Assembly: GCA_963840725.1 (NCBI GenBank)
Contig: CAWIZY010000016.1
Coordinates: forward strand, 62,001 to 126,000
Source of the DNA: CAVWDU01 sp963840725
GTDB taxonomy: Bacteria > Pseudomonadota > Gammaproteobacteria > Pseudomonadales > Halieaceae
Reading direction: 5' to 3'
Length of the DNA: 64,000 nt
In this document: piece by piece, positions 25,748 through 35,198 of the stretch
Layout of the letters: every line of letters begins with the position of its first letter
Numbering within the stretch: position 1 is the first letter of the stretch
Translations under genes and position numbers: made by a program
Notes under the pieces: generated by a model
The model's database searches: none
The model's input: the letters and a program-made list of their open reading frames with translations, nothing else
What the model was told of the DNA's origin: nothing

Positions 25748-27502
25748 TTAACCCTGAGCGCGTGCGGCTTGAGTGGCAGGAAACGCGGCAGTCGCTGTCT
25801 CTGACCCAAGCCCTTCATCGCTCTGGTCCTGGGTGACCCGCAACACTTCTTCCATTGAGGTCTCGCCCCGGGCAACCTTGCGCAGCCCGTCCTCGTAGAG
25901 GGTGATCATACCCTGTCGCCGCGCCGCCGCGTGCAGCAAGGTGGCGTCGGCGCCGCTCATGATCTCCCGGTGCATGGTGTCATCCAGCGCAAACAGTTCG
26001 TGAATGCCAGTACGCCCGGCATAGCCGGTGTGCATACAGGCGCCGCAGCCAACGGCCTGATATACCGAGGACTGCCCCGGCTCCATGAATGCCGCCAGTC
26101 CGGTCTGCCTCAGGTAGGCCGGCTCGAGTTCCACCGCTGTCTTGCAAGACTTGCACAGGGTTCGCACCAGACGCTGGGCCAACACCCCATTAACCGCTGA
26201 CGTAATCAGGTAGCGCTCGACGCCCATATCTTCGAGGCGGGTGATAGCGCTGGCCGCAGTATTGGTATGCAGGGTGGATAAAACCAGGTGGCCGGTCAGC
26301 GCTGACTGCACGCCTATCTGCGCTGTCTCGGCGTCCCGCATTTCACCGATCATGATGATGTCCGGATCCTGACGCAAAATAGCGCGCAGCGCGCGCGCAA
26401 AATTCAGCTCGATCTGCGCCTGCACCTGGATCTGGTTAACCCCCTGTAGCTGGTATTCCACCGGGTCCTCAACGGTAATGATCTTCAAGCTGCTTGAGTC
26501 CAGCGAGGCCAGTGATGCGTAGAGCGTCGTGGTTTTACCGGAACCCGTGGGGCCGGTGACCAGCAGCACACCGTGTGGACGGGCAAGCAGTTCCCGGTAG
26601 CGGTAGAGGGTGTCTTCACTGAATCCCATGGAGGCCAGACTGAGCTGAATACTCTCACGGTCCAGCACCCGCATCACGATACTCTCACCGTGGACGGTGG
26701 GAATGGTCGATACCCGCAGATCCAGCTCGTGGCCCTTGACCCGGGTCATAATCCGGCCATCCTGAGGCAGCCGCCGCTCGGCAATATTCATTTGTGACAG
26801 CAGTTTGATCCGAGAGGCGATAGCCGGGGCCAGGCTCGCAGTCGGCGCTTCGGGAGAATCCTGCAACACCCCGTCCACCCGATAACGCAAATGTAATCCG
26901 TTTTCGAACGGCTCGATGTGAATATCCGAGGCACCCAGATCCAGTGCCCGGTGGATGATTTGATTGACCAGACGAATCACGGGGGCCTCGGAGGCCAGGT
27001 CGCGTAAATGCTCGATGAACTCATCGTCGCTCTGACCACCGAAATGATCCGGGGTCTCGTCATCCCCTGCCGGCTCATCCTGTTGTTGCAGATGCAATTG
27101 CAGCGCCTTGCTGATATCGCTCTCCAGACCCAGCGCTATATCGACCTCGCAATCCAGGGCCATCCGCAACGCCTTGCCCAAAAACGGCTCCTGTGCCGCC
27201 GCGGCAGCAAAGCTGACGCCCCGCTCGCCCCGGCGCAAAGGCACCACCGAGTTGTTGACCAGAAAATCCAGCGCCACCCCATCCAGGCGCAGCGCCTGCT
27301 CGGGATAGTCGGCGGCAACACACAGCGGAATAGCGAGTTGCTCACTGAGCGCCGATGCAACATCCTGCTCGGACACCAGGCCGAGCTTTACCACGACCTG
27401 GCCAAACATTTCGCCCATTTCGCGCTGGGCCAGCAGGGCACGTTCAACGTCCCGCTCGGACAGTTTGCCCCGCTCTACCAGCAGCTCGCCGATCTTCTTC
27501 AT
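25748..27502 (-). CDS. gspE: Type II secretion ATPase GspE
   Basis: 584 residues. The N-terminal GspE domain (about 1-150, MKKIGELLVERGKLSERDV) docks to GspL. The ATPase domain has Walker A GPTGSGKT at 317-324, an Asp box (VEDPVEYQ), Walker B IIMIGEMRDAET at about 382-393, and a His box (STLHTNTA). A four-Cys zinc motif is present (C450, C453, C486, C489). It powers pseudopilus assembly. It is the first gene of the operon, the same order as Xanthomonas xpsE-D. A short Ala-rich tail follows the conserved domain. Confidence 0.97.
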   Translation of the reverse strand: MKKIGELLVERGKLSERDVERALLAQREMGEMFGQVVVKLGLVSEQDVASALSEQLAIPLCVAADYPEQALRLDGVALDFLVNNSVVPLRRGERGVSFAAAAAQEPFLGKALRMALDCEVDIALGLESDISKALQLHLQQQDEPAGDDETPDHFGGQSDDEFIEHLRDLASEAPVIRLVNQIIHRALDLGASDIHIEPFENGLHLRYRVDGVLQDSPEAPTASLAPAIASRIKLLSQMNIAERRLPQDGRIMTRVKGHELDLRVSTIPTVHGESIVMRVLDRESIQLSLASMGFSEDTLYRYRELLARPHGVLLVTGPTGSGKTTTLYASLASLDSSSLKIITVEDPVEYQLQGVNQIQVQAQIELNFARALRAILRQDPDIIMIGEMRDAETAQIGVQSALTGHLVLSTLHTNTAASAITRLEDMGVERYLITSAVNGVLAQRLVRTLCKSCKTAVELEPAYLRQTGLAAFMEPGQSSVYQAVGCGACMHTGYAGRTGIHELFALDDTMHREIMSGADATLLHAAARRQGMITLYEDGLRKVARGETSMEEVLRVTQDQSDEGLGSETATAAFPATQAARAQG

Positions 27503-27595
27503 TTACAGTTACGCCAGTTCGCCAATTCGATGGGCTTGAGACGCCGCAAGCCCGCCCGCACTGCGGCGCATTGTAACACAGGCAAGTAGCGGTCC

Positions 27596-27620
27596 TGTCA
27601 CCCGAACGACAGTGGTGACA
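27596..27620. promoter_or_regulatory. Inverted repeat upstream of gspE
   Basis: TGTCACC (27596-27602) and GGTGACA (27614-27620) are perfect inverted arms with an 11-bp spacer, about 95-120 bp before the gspE start. A TACAAT (-10-like) on the minus strand lies just downstream, near 27570. This may be an operator for the secretion operon. No known regulator site is claimed. Confidence 0.3.
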
Positions 27621-27699
27621 AGGCCGCAAGTACGGACGGTGGGACGCATTTCGACCGGCCCCAGTGATGGCAAGCGAAGCCCCCAGGCTGAGCTGGGCG

Positions 27700-28548
27700 C
27701 TAGCCGTGTGGCAGTTCAGCGCCCAGCAATTCCCAACTCTCGTCGGGGTGCTGCACGGCGCGCTGCTCTTCGCGCAGTTTGATCAGATGTGCGCTCAGTG
27801 ACAATTGCGCCATCGGATGCAGACTCACGGCCACATCGTCGTAAACCGTCTGCACCAGCTCGGAGATCTGGGCCCGACCCAATTCTCCCAGACTCGCAAC
27901 CACCTTGCTTTCGCGCTTGAGCCGATGGTTTACCAGCCAGGTCACCACGGCCTCCGAGTCTTCCATGACTTCCCCGTGTCCGGGTGCAATGAACTTCAGG
28001 GGATAGTTCAGCAGCAATTGCAGAGACTCGATATAGTCCTTCATGTTACCGCTGGGGGGTACTATCACCACGGTGGAGCCGTTCATGATGTGATCGCCGG
28101 CAAACAACATCTGCTCCTCCTCGAGCAAAAAACAAAAATGGTTACTCACATGGCCGGGGGTATGCACTGCGCGCAAGGTAAACTCGTCCGTGCGCAAAAC
28201 GTCATCGTGCTGCAACGGCCGCTCCGGCTTGAAGGTATCGTCCTGAAACATATCGTCTGCCGGCAACGCACCGATCACCTCCGCGCCAGTGGCGTCGGCC
28301 ACCGCCTGCCAGGCGGGAGAATGATCCGGGTGAGTATGGGTGCAGACAATCCAGCGAATGCGGTCCCCCGCGGCACTGAGGATGGCCTCGATGTGCGCGG
28401 GCAACGCCGGGCCTGGGTCCAGCACCGCCACCTGCTCATTCCCCAGCAGGTAGGTGTTGGTGCCGGGGCCGGTCATGGGACCCGGATTGGGCGCTACCAG
28501 GCGCCTGACCCGACTGTTCAGTCGAAACGCAATACCGTGCTCCAGCAT
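27700..28548 (-). CDS. Metallo-beta-lactamase-fold hydrolase (LACTB2-like)
   Basis: 282 residues. GPGTNTYLLG and VLDPGPALPAH at the start, the zinc motif HTHPDHS (HxHxDH), then HTPGHVSNH, FAGDHIMNG and APGHGEVM supply the other metal ligands. A C-terminal helical winged-helix-like segment follows, as in the LACTB2 / ribonuclease-like group. Substrate unknown; thioester or RNA hydrolysis are possible. It starts 4 bp after the fabV stop, so the two are probably co-transcribed. Confidence 0.88.
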   Translation of the reverse strand: MLEHGIAFRLNSRVRRLVAPNPGPMTGPGTNTYLLGNEQVAVLDPGPALPAHIEAILSAAGDRIRWIVCTHTHPDHSPAWQAVADATGAEVIGALPADDMFQDDTFKPERPLQHDDVLRTDEFTLRAVHTPGHVSNHFCFLLEEEQMLFAGDHIMNGSTVVIVPPSGNMKDYIESLQLLLNYPLKFIAPGHGEVMEDSEAVVTWLVNHRLKRESKVVASLGELGRAQISELVQTVYDDVAVSLHPMAQLSLSAHLIKLREEQRAVQHPDESWELLGAELPHG

Positions 28549-28552
28549 CCGA

Positions 28553-29743
28553 CTACACCAGCCTGTCGATAGTCACGAGCGGGTCCACGTCCGCCGTGTA
28601 ATCGATACCCGGGACCTCGAAACCAAACAACTGCAGAAACTCCTCCCGGTAACCGGCAAAATCAGATACCTCGCGCAGATTTTCGGTGGTCACCTGATCC
28701 CACAACGCCGCCACCGCTGCCTGCACCTGTGGATCCAGCTCCTTGCTATCGGCTCGCAGCCGCCCTTCTTCGTCCATGATCGGCTCGGCGCCGTAGAGCG
28801 AGTCCCTGAACAAGCCGTCTACCTGCTCGATGCAGCCTTCATGCACACCGCGCTCTTTCATCACCTTGAATAGCAGAGCGAGATATATCGGCATCGCGGG
28901 AATAGCGGCGCTGGCCTGGGTAACCACGGCTTTCAATACCGACACGCGGGCATCGCCGCCCCGGGCCGCCAGGCGTTTCCTGATGTCCAACACCCGCCGA
29001 TCGAGGTCTTGTTTGGCAGCGCCAATGGTCCCGTGCCAATAGATATCCCAGGTGAGCTTCTCACCGATATAGGTGTACGCCGTTGTCTTCGCACCGTCGG
29101 CCAGCACCCCGGCTTCGTCCAGTGCCTCGATCCACATTTGCCAATCTTCCCCGCCCATCACCGCGACCGTGTTGTCTATCTCTTCCTGGGTGGCCGCCTC
29201 CAGATGGAAATCCTGAATTTCCTCCTTGTCAGTGTTGATGCCGCGTTGCGTAGTATCCCCTCCGATGGGCTTGAGCGTTGAGTTGTGGACCACGCCGGTC
29301 ACAGGGTGCTGCCGGCGCGGTGCCGCCAGGCTGTACACCACCAGGTCGACCTGGCCCAGGTCTTTGCGAATGGTATCAATCGCTTTGTGTTTGATTTCGT
29401 CGCTGAACGCATCACCGTTGATGCTGGCGGCATAGAGACCTTCTGCCGCCGCCAACCTGTGGAACGCCGCCGAGTTATACCAGCCCGCCGTGCCCGGTTT
29501 TTTCTCGGTGCCCTCTTTTTCAAAGAAAATTCCAACGGTCGCGGCCTCGCTGCCAAACGCCGCAGTAATGCGCGAGGCCAGGCCGTAACCGGTAGATGCG
29601 CCAATCACCAGCACCCGCTTTGGCCCATCGACCAATGGACCCCGGGCGGTGACATAGTCGACTTGTCGTTTGACGTTGGCCTCACAGCCAGCAGGATGGG
29701 TGGTAATACAGAGAAATCCGCGCACACGTGGCTTAATAATCAT
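28553..29743 (-). CDS. fabV: Trans-2-enoyl-ACP/CoA reductase FabV
   Basis: 396 residues, the usual FabV length. It begins MIIKPRVRGFLCITTHPAGC, with the NADH-binding VLVIGASTGYGLASR and the catalytic Y-x8-K (YWHGTIGAAK). FabV catalyses the last, NADH-dependent step of fatty-acid elongation and is an alternative to FabI that resists triclosan. The leader upstream is taken up by a 14-bp tandem array, so the promoter is either inside the array or beyond it. Confidence 0.97.
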   Translation of the reverse strand: MIIKPRVRGFLCITTHPAGCEANVKRQVDYVTARGPLVDGPKRVLVIGASTGYGLASRITAAFGSEAATVGIFFEKEGTEKKPGTAGWYNSAAFHRLAAAEGLYAASINGDAFSDEIKHKAIDTIRKDLGQVDLVVYSLAAPRRQHPVTGVVHNSTLKPIGGDTTQRGINTDKEEIQDFHLEAATQEEIDNTVAVMGGEDWQMWIEALDEAGVLADGAKTTAYTYIGEKLTWDIYWHGTIGAAKQDLDRRVLDIRKRLAARGGDARVSVLKAVVTQASAAIPAMPIYLALLFKVMKERGVHEGCIEQVDGLFRDSLYGAEPIMDEEGRLRADSKELDPQVQAAVAALWDQVTTENLREVSDFAGYREEFLQLFGFEVPGIDYTADVDPLVTIDRLV

Positions 29744-29762
29744 GGCTGTTCAGGTATCCTTT

Positions 29763-29874
29763 GATCGGTTAGCTCTGACCGGTAAGCTCTAATCGGTAAG
29801 CTCTAATCGGTAAGCTCTGACCGGTAAATTCTGGCCGGTAAACTCTGGCCAGTAAAACTGTCCGGTAAAACTCG
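29763..29874. repeat. 14-bp tandem array between fabV and miaE
   Basis: Eight gapless units of 14 bp based on GACCGGTAAGCTCT start at 29763, 29777, 29791, 29805, 29819, 29833, 29847 and 29861. The inner units are nearly identical and the outer ones drift. The array starts 19 bp before the fabV ATG, in the divergent region shared with miaE, so it could affect fabV transcription or translation. Confidence 0.92.
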
Positions 29875-30047
29875 CCAGCAAAAAGGGGCTTTGAGAGAGT
29901 GGTCGCAGGGGTCACTGCACCGCCCGCCCGCAAGCGTGAAGTGTAGCATAGAGCTGCGAATTTTCGCCCGGCTCATCAATCGCCAGGCACTTGTGTTCTC
30001 CACACCTTTTGCGTTCAATACTCACCCGCACGACAAGGATCGACAGC

Positions 30048-30626
30048 ATGACCGACTCGCCGCTACTCACCGCTACGCCTGAACGCTGGACAGACGCCGT
30101 CATGGGCGACTTTGACAGCTTCATGCAGGACCACGCGGCGGCAGAAAAAAAAGCCTCGGGGATGGCGATCTCAATGCTCTCTCATTACCCCGACCGGATT
30201 GAACTGGTGGCGGCCATGGCGGAACTGGCAGTCGAGGAAATGACCCATTTCCGCGAAGTGGTGAAATGGCTGCACCGACGCGGCCTGCAAACCACCGCCG
30301 ATCAGAAAGACCCCTACGTGCTCGCATTGCGAGACGTCGTGCGGCAGGGCCAGGAAGTTTATCTCCTGGACCGACTGCTCATTGCCTCCATCATTGAAGC
30401 ACGAGGCGCTGAGCGTTTTGGCCTGGTAGCCGAAGCCCTGGAAGATCCGGGACTGAAAAAATTCTACCAGTCCATCGCCCGGTCGGAGGAGCGCCATTTC
30501 GAATTGTTTCTCGACCTTGCCCGGCGCTACCTGCCAGCGCCTGCCGTGCAGCAGCGCTGGGACGAGTTACGCGCGATTGAAGCACAGATCGTCTGCGAGT
30601 TGCCGATCCGATCAGCACTGCACTGA
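30048..30626 (+). CDS. miaE: tRNA-(ms2io6A)37 hydroxylase MiaE
   Basis: 192 residues from the ATG at 30048, with AAGGA nine bases before. It is a ferritin-like four-helix protein with di-iron ligands in VEEMTHFREV and RSEERHFELF. SIIEARGAERF is also typical of MiaE. It hydroxylates the isopentenyl group of ms2i6A37 in tRNAs that read UNN codons, using O2. Its TGA overlaps the ATG of the next gene (TGATG), so that gene is coupled to it. Confidence 0.95.
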   Translation: MTDSPLLTATPERWTDAVMGDFDSFMQDHAAAEKKASGMAISMLSHYPDRIELVAAMAELAVEEMTHFREVVKWLHRRGLQTTADQKDPYVLALRDVVRQGQEVYLLDRLLIASIIEARGAERFGLVAEALEDPGLKKFYQSIARSEERHFELFLDLARRYLPAPAVQQRWDELRAIEAQIVCELPIRSALH

Positions 30627-32047
30627 TGTCCAGGCCCGCGCTGCAACAGGCTATGCGGCGCTACCTACAGACCTATGGCGAGCCCGATCTGCCATTACCA
30701 CCAACCGGCAGACACTGGCACCATGTGCTGGTCATGCCTGTTTACCGAGAACCGGCGAGCGTGCTGGCCGCCTTGCAGTGTCTGGACGAACAGTGCCTGA
30801 AAACCAACGGCGAACCGCTGTTGGTCATTGTGGTCATGAATCGGCCGGACAGCGATCGCAACAGCCTCTGCAATCAGTCACTGCGCAACGCCATACTTGC
30901 CCTGCCAATGACTGGCAGGTCTGGGAGGGAATCTGAGCCGGAGCCGATAGCGGCTGGGGCACCGGCCAGGCGCCTGTATCAACTCTCAGCCAACATCGAC
31001 CTGCTACTCTACGACCTTGAGCGCGAGCACGGCCCCACACCCGCCGCACAGGGTGTGGGCCTGGCACGCAAGGCTGGCTGCGATATCGCATTGAGCTGGG
31101 GTGCGGCGGGCTGCATCGCCTCGGACTGGATCTGCACTACTGATGCAGACGCACGGCTCCCCGCCGACTATTTCCAGCGCCTGCCGGGTCCTGCGGTTGC
31201 GGGCCCATCGGGTCTGTTGAATGCAACAGCCGCCACCTATCCGTTCCAGCATCTGCCCGGTGGCGAGCCGGCGGTGGACCGCGCCACCGCACTCTACGAG
31301 TTACGCCTGCACTACTACGTGCTGGGGCTGGAGCACGCCGGCTCGCCCTATGCCCAGCACACTCTCGGTAGCTGCATAGCCGTGCGCGCACTACCCTATG
31401 CCCAGGTGCGGGGATTTCCGCGGCGGGCGGGTGGCGAGGATTTCTATCTACTCAACAAACTGGCCAAGCTCGGAACTGTCCAGCGACTCGGTGGCAACTG
31501 CATTGCACTGCGCTCCCGGTCATCCTCGAGGGCCCCCTTTGGCACCGGCCCGGCGGTTGCCCAAATAACTGCGGAGGCGACCGCCGAGCCACGGCTGTTT
31601 TATCACCCCCAGGCCTTCGAGGCCCTGCGCGTGTTATTGGCGAGCGTGCCCGAGCAGCGCGACCCAGGTTCAAAGGCACTGGCCGTACTGCTATACACTC
31701 GGGGTTTGAGCGGCGAGTTGGCTGCGGCGGCCGCCGCGGTCGCACTAGGTATGGGGTGGGAAAAATCCCTGCTGCATTGTCGCCGCCATGGCAAAACCGC
31801 GGAGCAGTTCCTGCGCCAGTTCCACCAGTGGTTCGATGGCTTTCGAACCCTCAAGTTTATCCATGGCCTGCGCGCTGCCGGCTGGGCGGACCAGAGCTTG
31901 TCATCCCTGCCGGCGCTGCAACCGAATCTGTGGCCACACCAACCGGCCCGCAGAGAGTCAACCCACGGAATGGCCCTGCTCGATGCGGTGCAAGCCCACT
32001 GGCACTGGCGATCGCCACCCGCAAACCTGTTCAGCGAAGTGGTTTGA
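30626..32047 (+). CDS. GT2-like glycosyltransferase of unknown substrate
   Basis: 473 residues. VLVMPVYREPASVLAAL is the GT2 entry strand. DWICTTDADARLPADYF carries a DxD-type metal site. RRAGGEDFYLLNKLAKLG resembles the ED acceptor-base motif. GVGLARKAGCDIAL fits a sugar-nucleotide pocket. No membrane helices are obvious. It overlaps miaE by one base and faces the glucosylglycerate genes tail to tail across a gap of about 20 bp. A tRNA-linked role, a compatible-solute role or a cell-surface role are all possible, and none is shown. Confidence 0.65.
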   Translation: MSRPALQQAMRRYLQTYGEPDLPLPPTGRHWHHVLVMPVYREPASVLAALQCLDEQCLKTNGEPLLVIVVMNRPDSDRNSLCNQSLRNAILALPMTGRSGRESEPEPIAAGAPARRLYQLSANIDLLLYDLEREHGPTPAAQGVGLARKAGCDIALSWGAAGCIASDWICTTDADARLPADYFQRLPGPAVAGPSGLLNATAATYPFQHLPGGEPAVDRATALYELRLHYYVLGLEHAGSPYAQHTLGSCIAVRALPYAQVRGFPRRAGGEDFYLLNKLAKLGTVQRLGGNCIALRSRSSSRAPFGTGPAVAQITAEATAEPRLFYHPQAFEALRVLLASVPEQRDPGSKALAVLLYTRGLSGELAAAAAAVALGMGWEKSLLHCRRHGKTAEQFLRQFHQWFDGFRTLKFIHGLRAAGWADQSLSSLPALQPNLWPHQPARRESTHGMALLDAVQAHWHWRSPPANLFSEVV

Positions 32048-32069
32048 CCATCTCACCGACAGATTCTGG

Positions 32070-33860
32070 CTAGCGTCCCCTCGGGGTGTAACCAGGCCGG
32101 TTCGTAAGCCAAACTGTCTGGTAGGGCGACAGCTCCAGCTCCGCGTCCCGGGTCACGGGCGGACCGCCGGCAATCAGGTCGTGCCAGTCTTCTGTAGCGG
32201 TCATATTAATGGTGGAGAGCAAAACCGACTCGGGACTGTCGCTGATATTGCTCAGGCAGAAGATGCTCTGCGCCCGGTCTATGCTCTGGCGCCAGAAACC
32301 AAATACCGCAGTCCCCAGATGCAGGGTGTACTGAGTGGCATTGGGATGAAATGCGGCCTGCTGGCGACGGACCGCCAGTAACTGCTTGAGACGCTCAAAC
32401 ACCTGGGCGTGTGGCGACTGCTCATTGAGCAGTTCGGTCTCCAGATTGCCGTAATCCCACTGGTGGCGATTGATAGCGCGGTAGTGCCCGGTTTTCTCTA
32501 TGCGCTCGTAATCGTTGCGCGTACCCAACAGGCTGTGGATGTAGATACCCGGAATGCCCTCGAGACCCAGCATCACCGCATGGGCACAGACAAAACGCTC
32601 CAGGCCCCAGCTATCGGGGCCGTTGACCGTTCCCTGCAATGCGTCGTACAGGGTGATATTGATTTCATAGGGCTTGCTGTCCCCATTCTCCAGTGCCCGA
32701 TAGGACACATGCCCGCCGAACTGCTCCATAGTCTGCACGAGTGTGGACAGCTCCTCATCGGACAGCAGCCCCTCCGCAGGGCGCAGGCCGATGCCATCGT
32801 GGGAGGCGATGAAATTGAAAAATGCCGTTCCGTTCTGGGCCGGGGGCATGGTCATCAACCAGTGCTTCAGGTAGGTGCAATCGCCGCTGATCAACGCATT
32901 GACCAGCAATGGCGGCAGCGAGAAATTGTAAACGCAGTGAGCCTCATTCACATTGCCAAAGTAGGACAGGTTTTCCCGATTGGGGATATTGGTCTCGGTG
33001 ATCAACACCGCATCGGGGCGCGCATGCTCGACCAGGGTGCGCAGCAGGCGCACGATTTCATGCGTCTCTTCCAGATTAAGACAGGTGGTACCAGGCACTT
33101 TCCACAGAAAAGCCACCGCATCGAGGCGAAACACTCTGACGCCCGAGTCCAGGTATTGACGGATAATCGAGACAAACTGCTTGAGCACTTCGGGATTGCG
33201 GAAATCCAGGTCTACCTGATCATGACTGAAGGTGCACCAGACGTAGCGCGTGCCCGAGGTCGTTTCCACTTCACGCAACAGGGGGCTGGTTCTGGGTCGC
33301 ACCACATCACTGAGGTCCTCATCCGGTGAAGCAGTAAAAAAATAATCGCTGCCCGGCGAGCGCCCGCTAAGGAAGTTTTCGAACCAGAGGCTGCGCGCTG
33401 AGCAGTGATTGATCACCAGATCGGCCATGAGATCGTATTCGCGCGCGATGACTTCCACATCCGACCAATCACCCAGCGCCTCGTTGACACTGGAGTAATC
33501 CAGTACCGCGAAGCCGTCGTCCGAACTCCAGGGGTAAAATGGCAGGATATGCACCCCGCTGATCAGTCCGTCACTGTGATCGTCCAAAAACCGCTTCAGC
33601 GTTGCCAGTGGCTTTTCGTCCTCCGCCAGCAAGGTGTCGCCATAACTGATCATGATGGTGTCTTGCTGACTCCAATGGTTGGTATGAGGGTGGGGTTCCT
33701 CTACCTGCTGGTCCAGACGCATGATAGCCAGCAGCTCATTGGGCAGGTCACCGAGATCGGCCTCCAGTGGGTTGTCATGATAAATGGCATCAATATGCAG
33801 GCGCACACGTTCAGCGAGCTGCTGCTTGACTTCTTCCTGTAACGGGTCGATGGCGCTCAT
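32070..33860 (-). CDS. GH13_18 phosphorylase, probably glucosylglycerate phosphorylase
   Basis: 596 residues from the ATG at 33860, preceded by GGAGG. The alpha-amylase barrel shows VHILPFYPWSSDDGFAV, VINHCSARSLWF, the nucleophile Asp in VFRLDAVAFLW, the acid/base Glu in VLITETNIPN and the third Asp in FIASHDGIGLRP. This is the sucrose-phosphorylase subfamily. Genes for making glucosylglycerate lie directly upstream on the same strand, so phosphorolysis of 2-O-alpha-D-glucosylglycerate is more likely than of sucrose. Cytoplasmic. A sucrose or sucrose-6-phosphate phosphorylase remains possible. Confidence 0.85.
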   Translation of the reverse strand: MSAIDPLQEEVKQQLAERVRLHIDAIYHDNPLEADLGDLPNELLAIMRLDQQVEEPHPHTNHWSQQDTIMISYGDTLLAEDEKPLATLKRFLDDHSDGLISGVHILPFYPWSSDDGFAVLDYSSVNEALGDWSDVEVIAREYDLMADLVINHCSARSLWFENFLSGRSPGSDYFFTASPDEDLSDVVRPRTSPLLREVETTSGTRYVWCTFSHDQVDLDFRNPEVLKQFVSIIRQYLDSGVRVFRLDAVAFLWKVPGTTCLNLEETHEIVRLLRTLVEHARPDAVLITETNIPNRENLSYFGNVNEAHCVYNFSLPPLLVNALISGDCTYLKHWLMTMPPAQNGTAFFNFIASHDGIGLRPAEGLLSDEELSTLVQTMEQFGGHVSYRALENGDSKPYEINITLYDALQGTVNGPDSWGLERFVCAHAVMLGLEGIPGIYIHSLLGTRNDYERIEKTGHYRAINRHQWDYGNLETELLNEQSPHAQVFERLKQLLAVRRQQAAFHPNATQYTLHLGTAVFGFWRQSIDRAQSIFCLSNISDSPESVLLSTINMTATEDWHDLIAGGPPVTRDAELELSPYQTVWLTNRPGYTPRGR

Positions 33861-33921
33861 ACTGCCTCCCTGACGCGGGTAGCCGCAATGCCTGAGGGGA
33901 ATCTGTTGGTTCGTGCCCCTT

Positions 33922-35148
33922 TCATGGCTGACCAAACTCCAGCGTGTCCGCCTCCACGGCGTCCAACAGCTGCTCCAGTACATCGGGGACGGCACTGATT
34001 ACCCGGCTCCAGCTGGGAATAAACGGTCGCTCCATGGGCCGGTCCAGAAACGCCTCTCCCGCCTTCATAATGTTCTCCGCGAACAACTCGACCGCTTTCT
34101 CCTCACTGTGAATATCAAGACTCAGACCGTTCATGACAGCGTCGTTGTGATAGGTCTCGACAAAGTCCAGTGCGATCCGGTAGTAGGTCGCTTTAAGGGA
34201 ACGGAAGTTCTCGGTATTAAAAGTCACGCCCCGGGTTGCCAGCTTGCGAAACAGGGCCTTGGATATGTCGATCGACATCCTCGACAGACCAGCAGTCGCG
34301 TCGTCCGGTGAAAGCGCCTGATGCTTGTGATCGTAGACTGCGGCGATGTCCGCCTGACACAGGCGGTTATTGGCGTAATTGCGGTACATTTCCGAGAGCA
34401 CCCCGATCTCCAACCCCCAGTCGCTGGGAATACGAATATCCGTGAGCACATCCCGTCGAAAAGAAAACTCCCCCGCCAGCGGGTAGCGAAAGCTGTCCAT
34501 ATAGTCCAGATACTCCATGTCACCCAGCGTTTTTTTCAGCGCCCGCAACAGGGGAGTGACCAGCAGGCGGCTGACGCGCCCATTGATTTTGCCATCCGCA
34601 ACCCGGGCGTAGTAGCCCTTGCAAAATTCATAGTTGAACTGCGGGTTGGCCACCGGATAGATCAGTCGCGCCAGCAGTGAGCGGTCATAGGTCAGAATGT
34701 CGCAGTCATGCAGCGCGACTGACTCTGTCTTCTGTGACGCCAGGGTGTAACCCATGCAGTACCAGACATTTCGCCCTTTACCCAACTCCCTGGGTGCCAG
34801 ATCCTGCTCCTGGAGACGGGCATCGAGGGCCCGCAGTCGGGGGCCGTCATTCCACAGCACCCGGTGGTGCTGGGGCAGGCGGGAAAAAAACTGCAACGCC
34901 GCCCGGTATTCAGTCGCATCCGCCCGGTCCAGCCCGACAACAATCTCAGAGAGATACGGCACCTTGGTCAGCTCATCAACAATCTTTGGCAGGGCCTCGC
35001 CTTCGAGCTCGGAGTAAAGTGAGGGCAGTATCAGCCCCATGGGTCGCCGGCGTCCAAACGCCGTCAGTTCCCGCTCCATATCCTCCAGCGGGCGACTGGC
35101 CAGATTGTGCAGTGTCGTAATTATGCCGTTTTGATAAAAATCGCCCAT
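33922..35148 (-). CDS. gpgS: Glucosyl-3-phosphoglycerate synthase-like glycosyltransferase (GT81-like)
   Basis: 408 residues from the ATG at 35148, with AGAGGA six bases upstream. MGLILPSLYSELEG, LSEIVVGLDRADATEY and ALHDCDILTYDRSLLARL (DxD) fit the GpgS/MpgS fold. FPYPLAGEF-like RYPLAGEFSFRRDVL and DWGLEIGVLSEMYRN match the GpgS family. It transfers glucose from NDP-glucose to 3-phosphoglycerate. The phosphatase gene lies 50 bp upstream and the phosphorylase gene 61 bp downstream. Confidence 0.85.
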   Translation of the reverse strand: MGDFYQNGIITTLHNLASRPLEDMERELTAFGRRRPMGLILPSLYSELEGEALPKIVDELTKVPYLSEIVVGLDRADATEYRAALQFFSRLPQHHRVLWNDGPRLRALDARLQEQDLAPRELGKGRNVWYCMGYTLASQKTESVALHDCDILTYDRSLLARLIYPVANPQFNYEFCKGYYARVADGKINGRVSRLLVTPLLRALKKTLGDMEYLDYMDSFRYPLAGEFSFRRDVLTDIRIPSDWGLEIGVLSEMYRNYANNRLCQADIAAVYDHKHQALSPDDATAGLSRMSIDISKALFRKLATRGVTFNTENFRSLKATYYRIALDFVETYHNDAVMNGLSLDIHSEEKAVELFAENIMKAGEAFLDRPMERPFIPSWSRVISAVPDVLEQLLDAVEADTLEFGQP

Positions 35149-35198
35149 CACTGTTCCTCTTCAACGGTTATGCCTAGGCATAACCCACTTTAGTTCTG

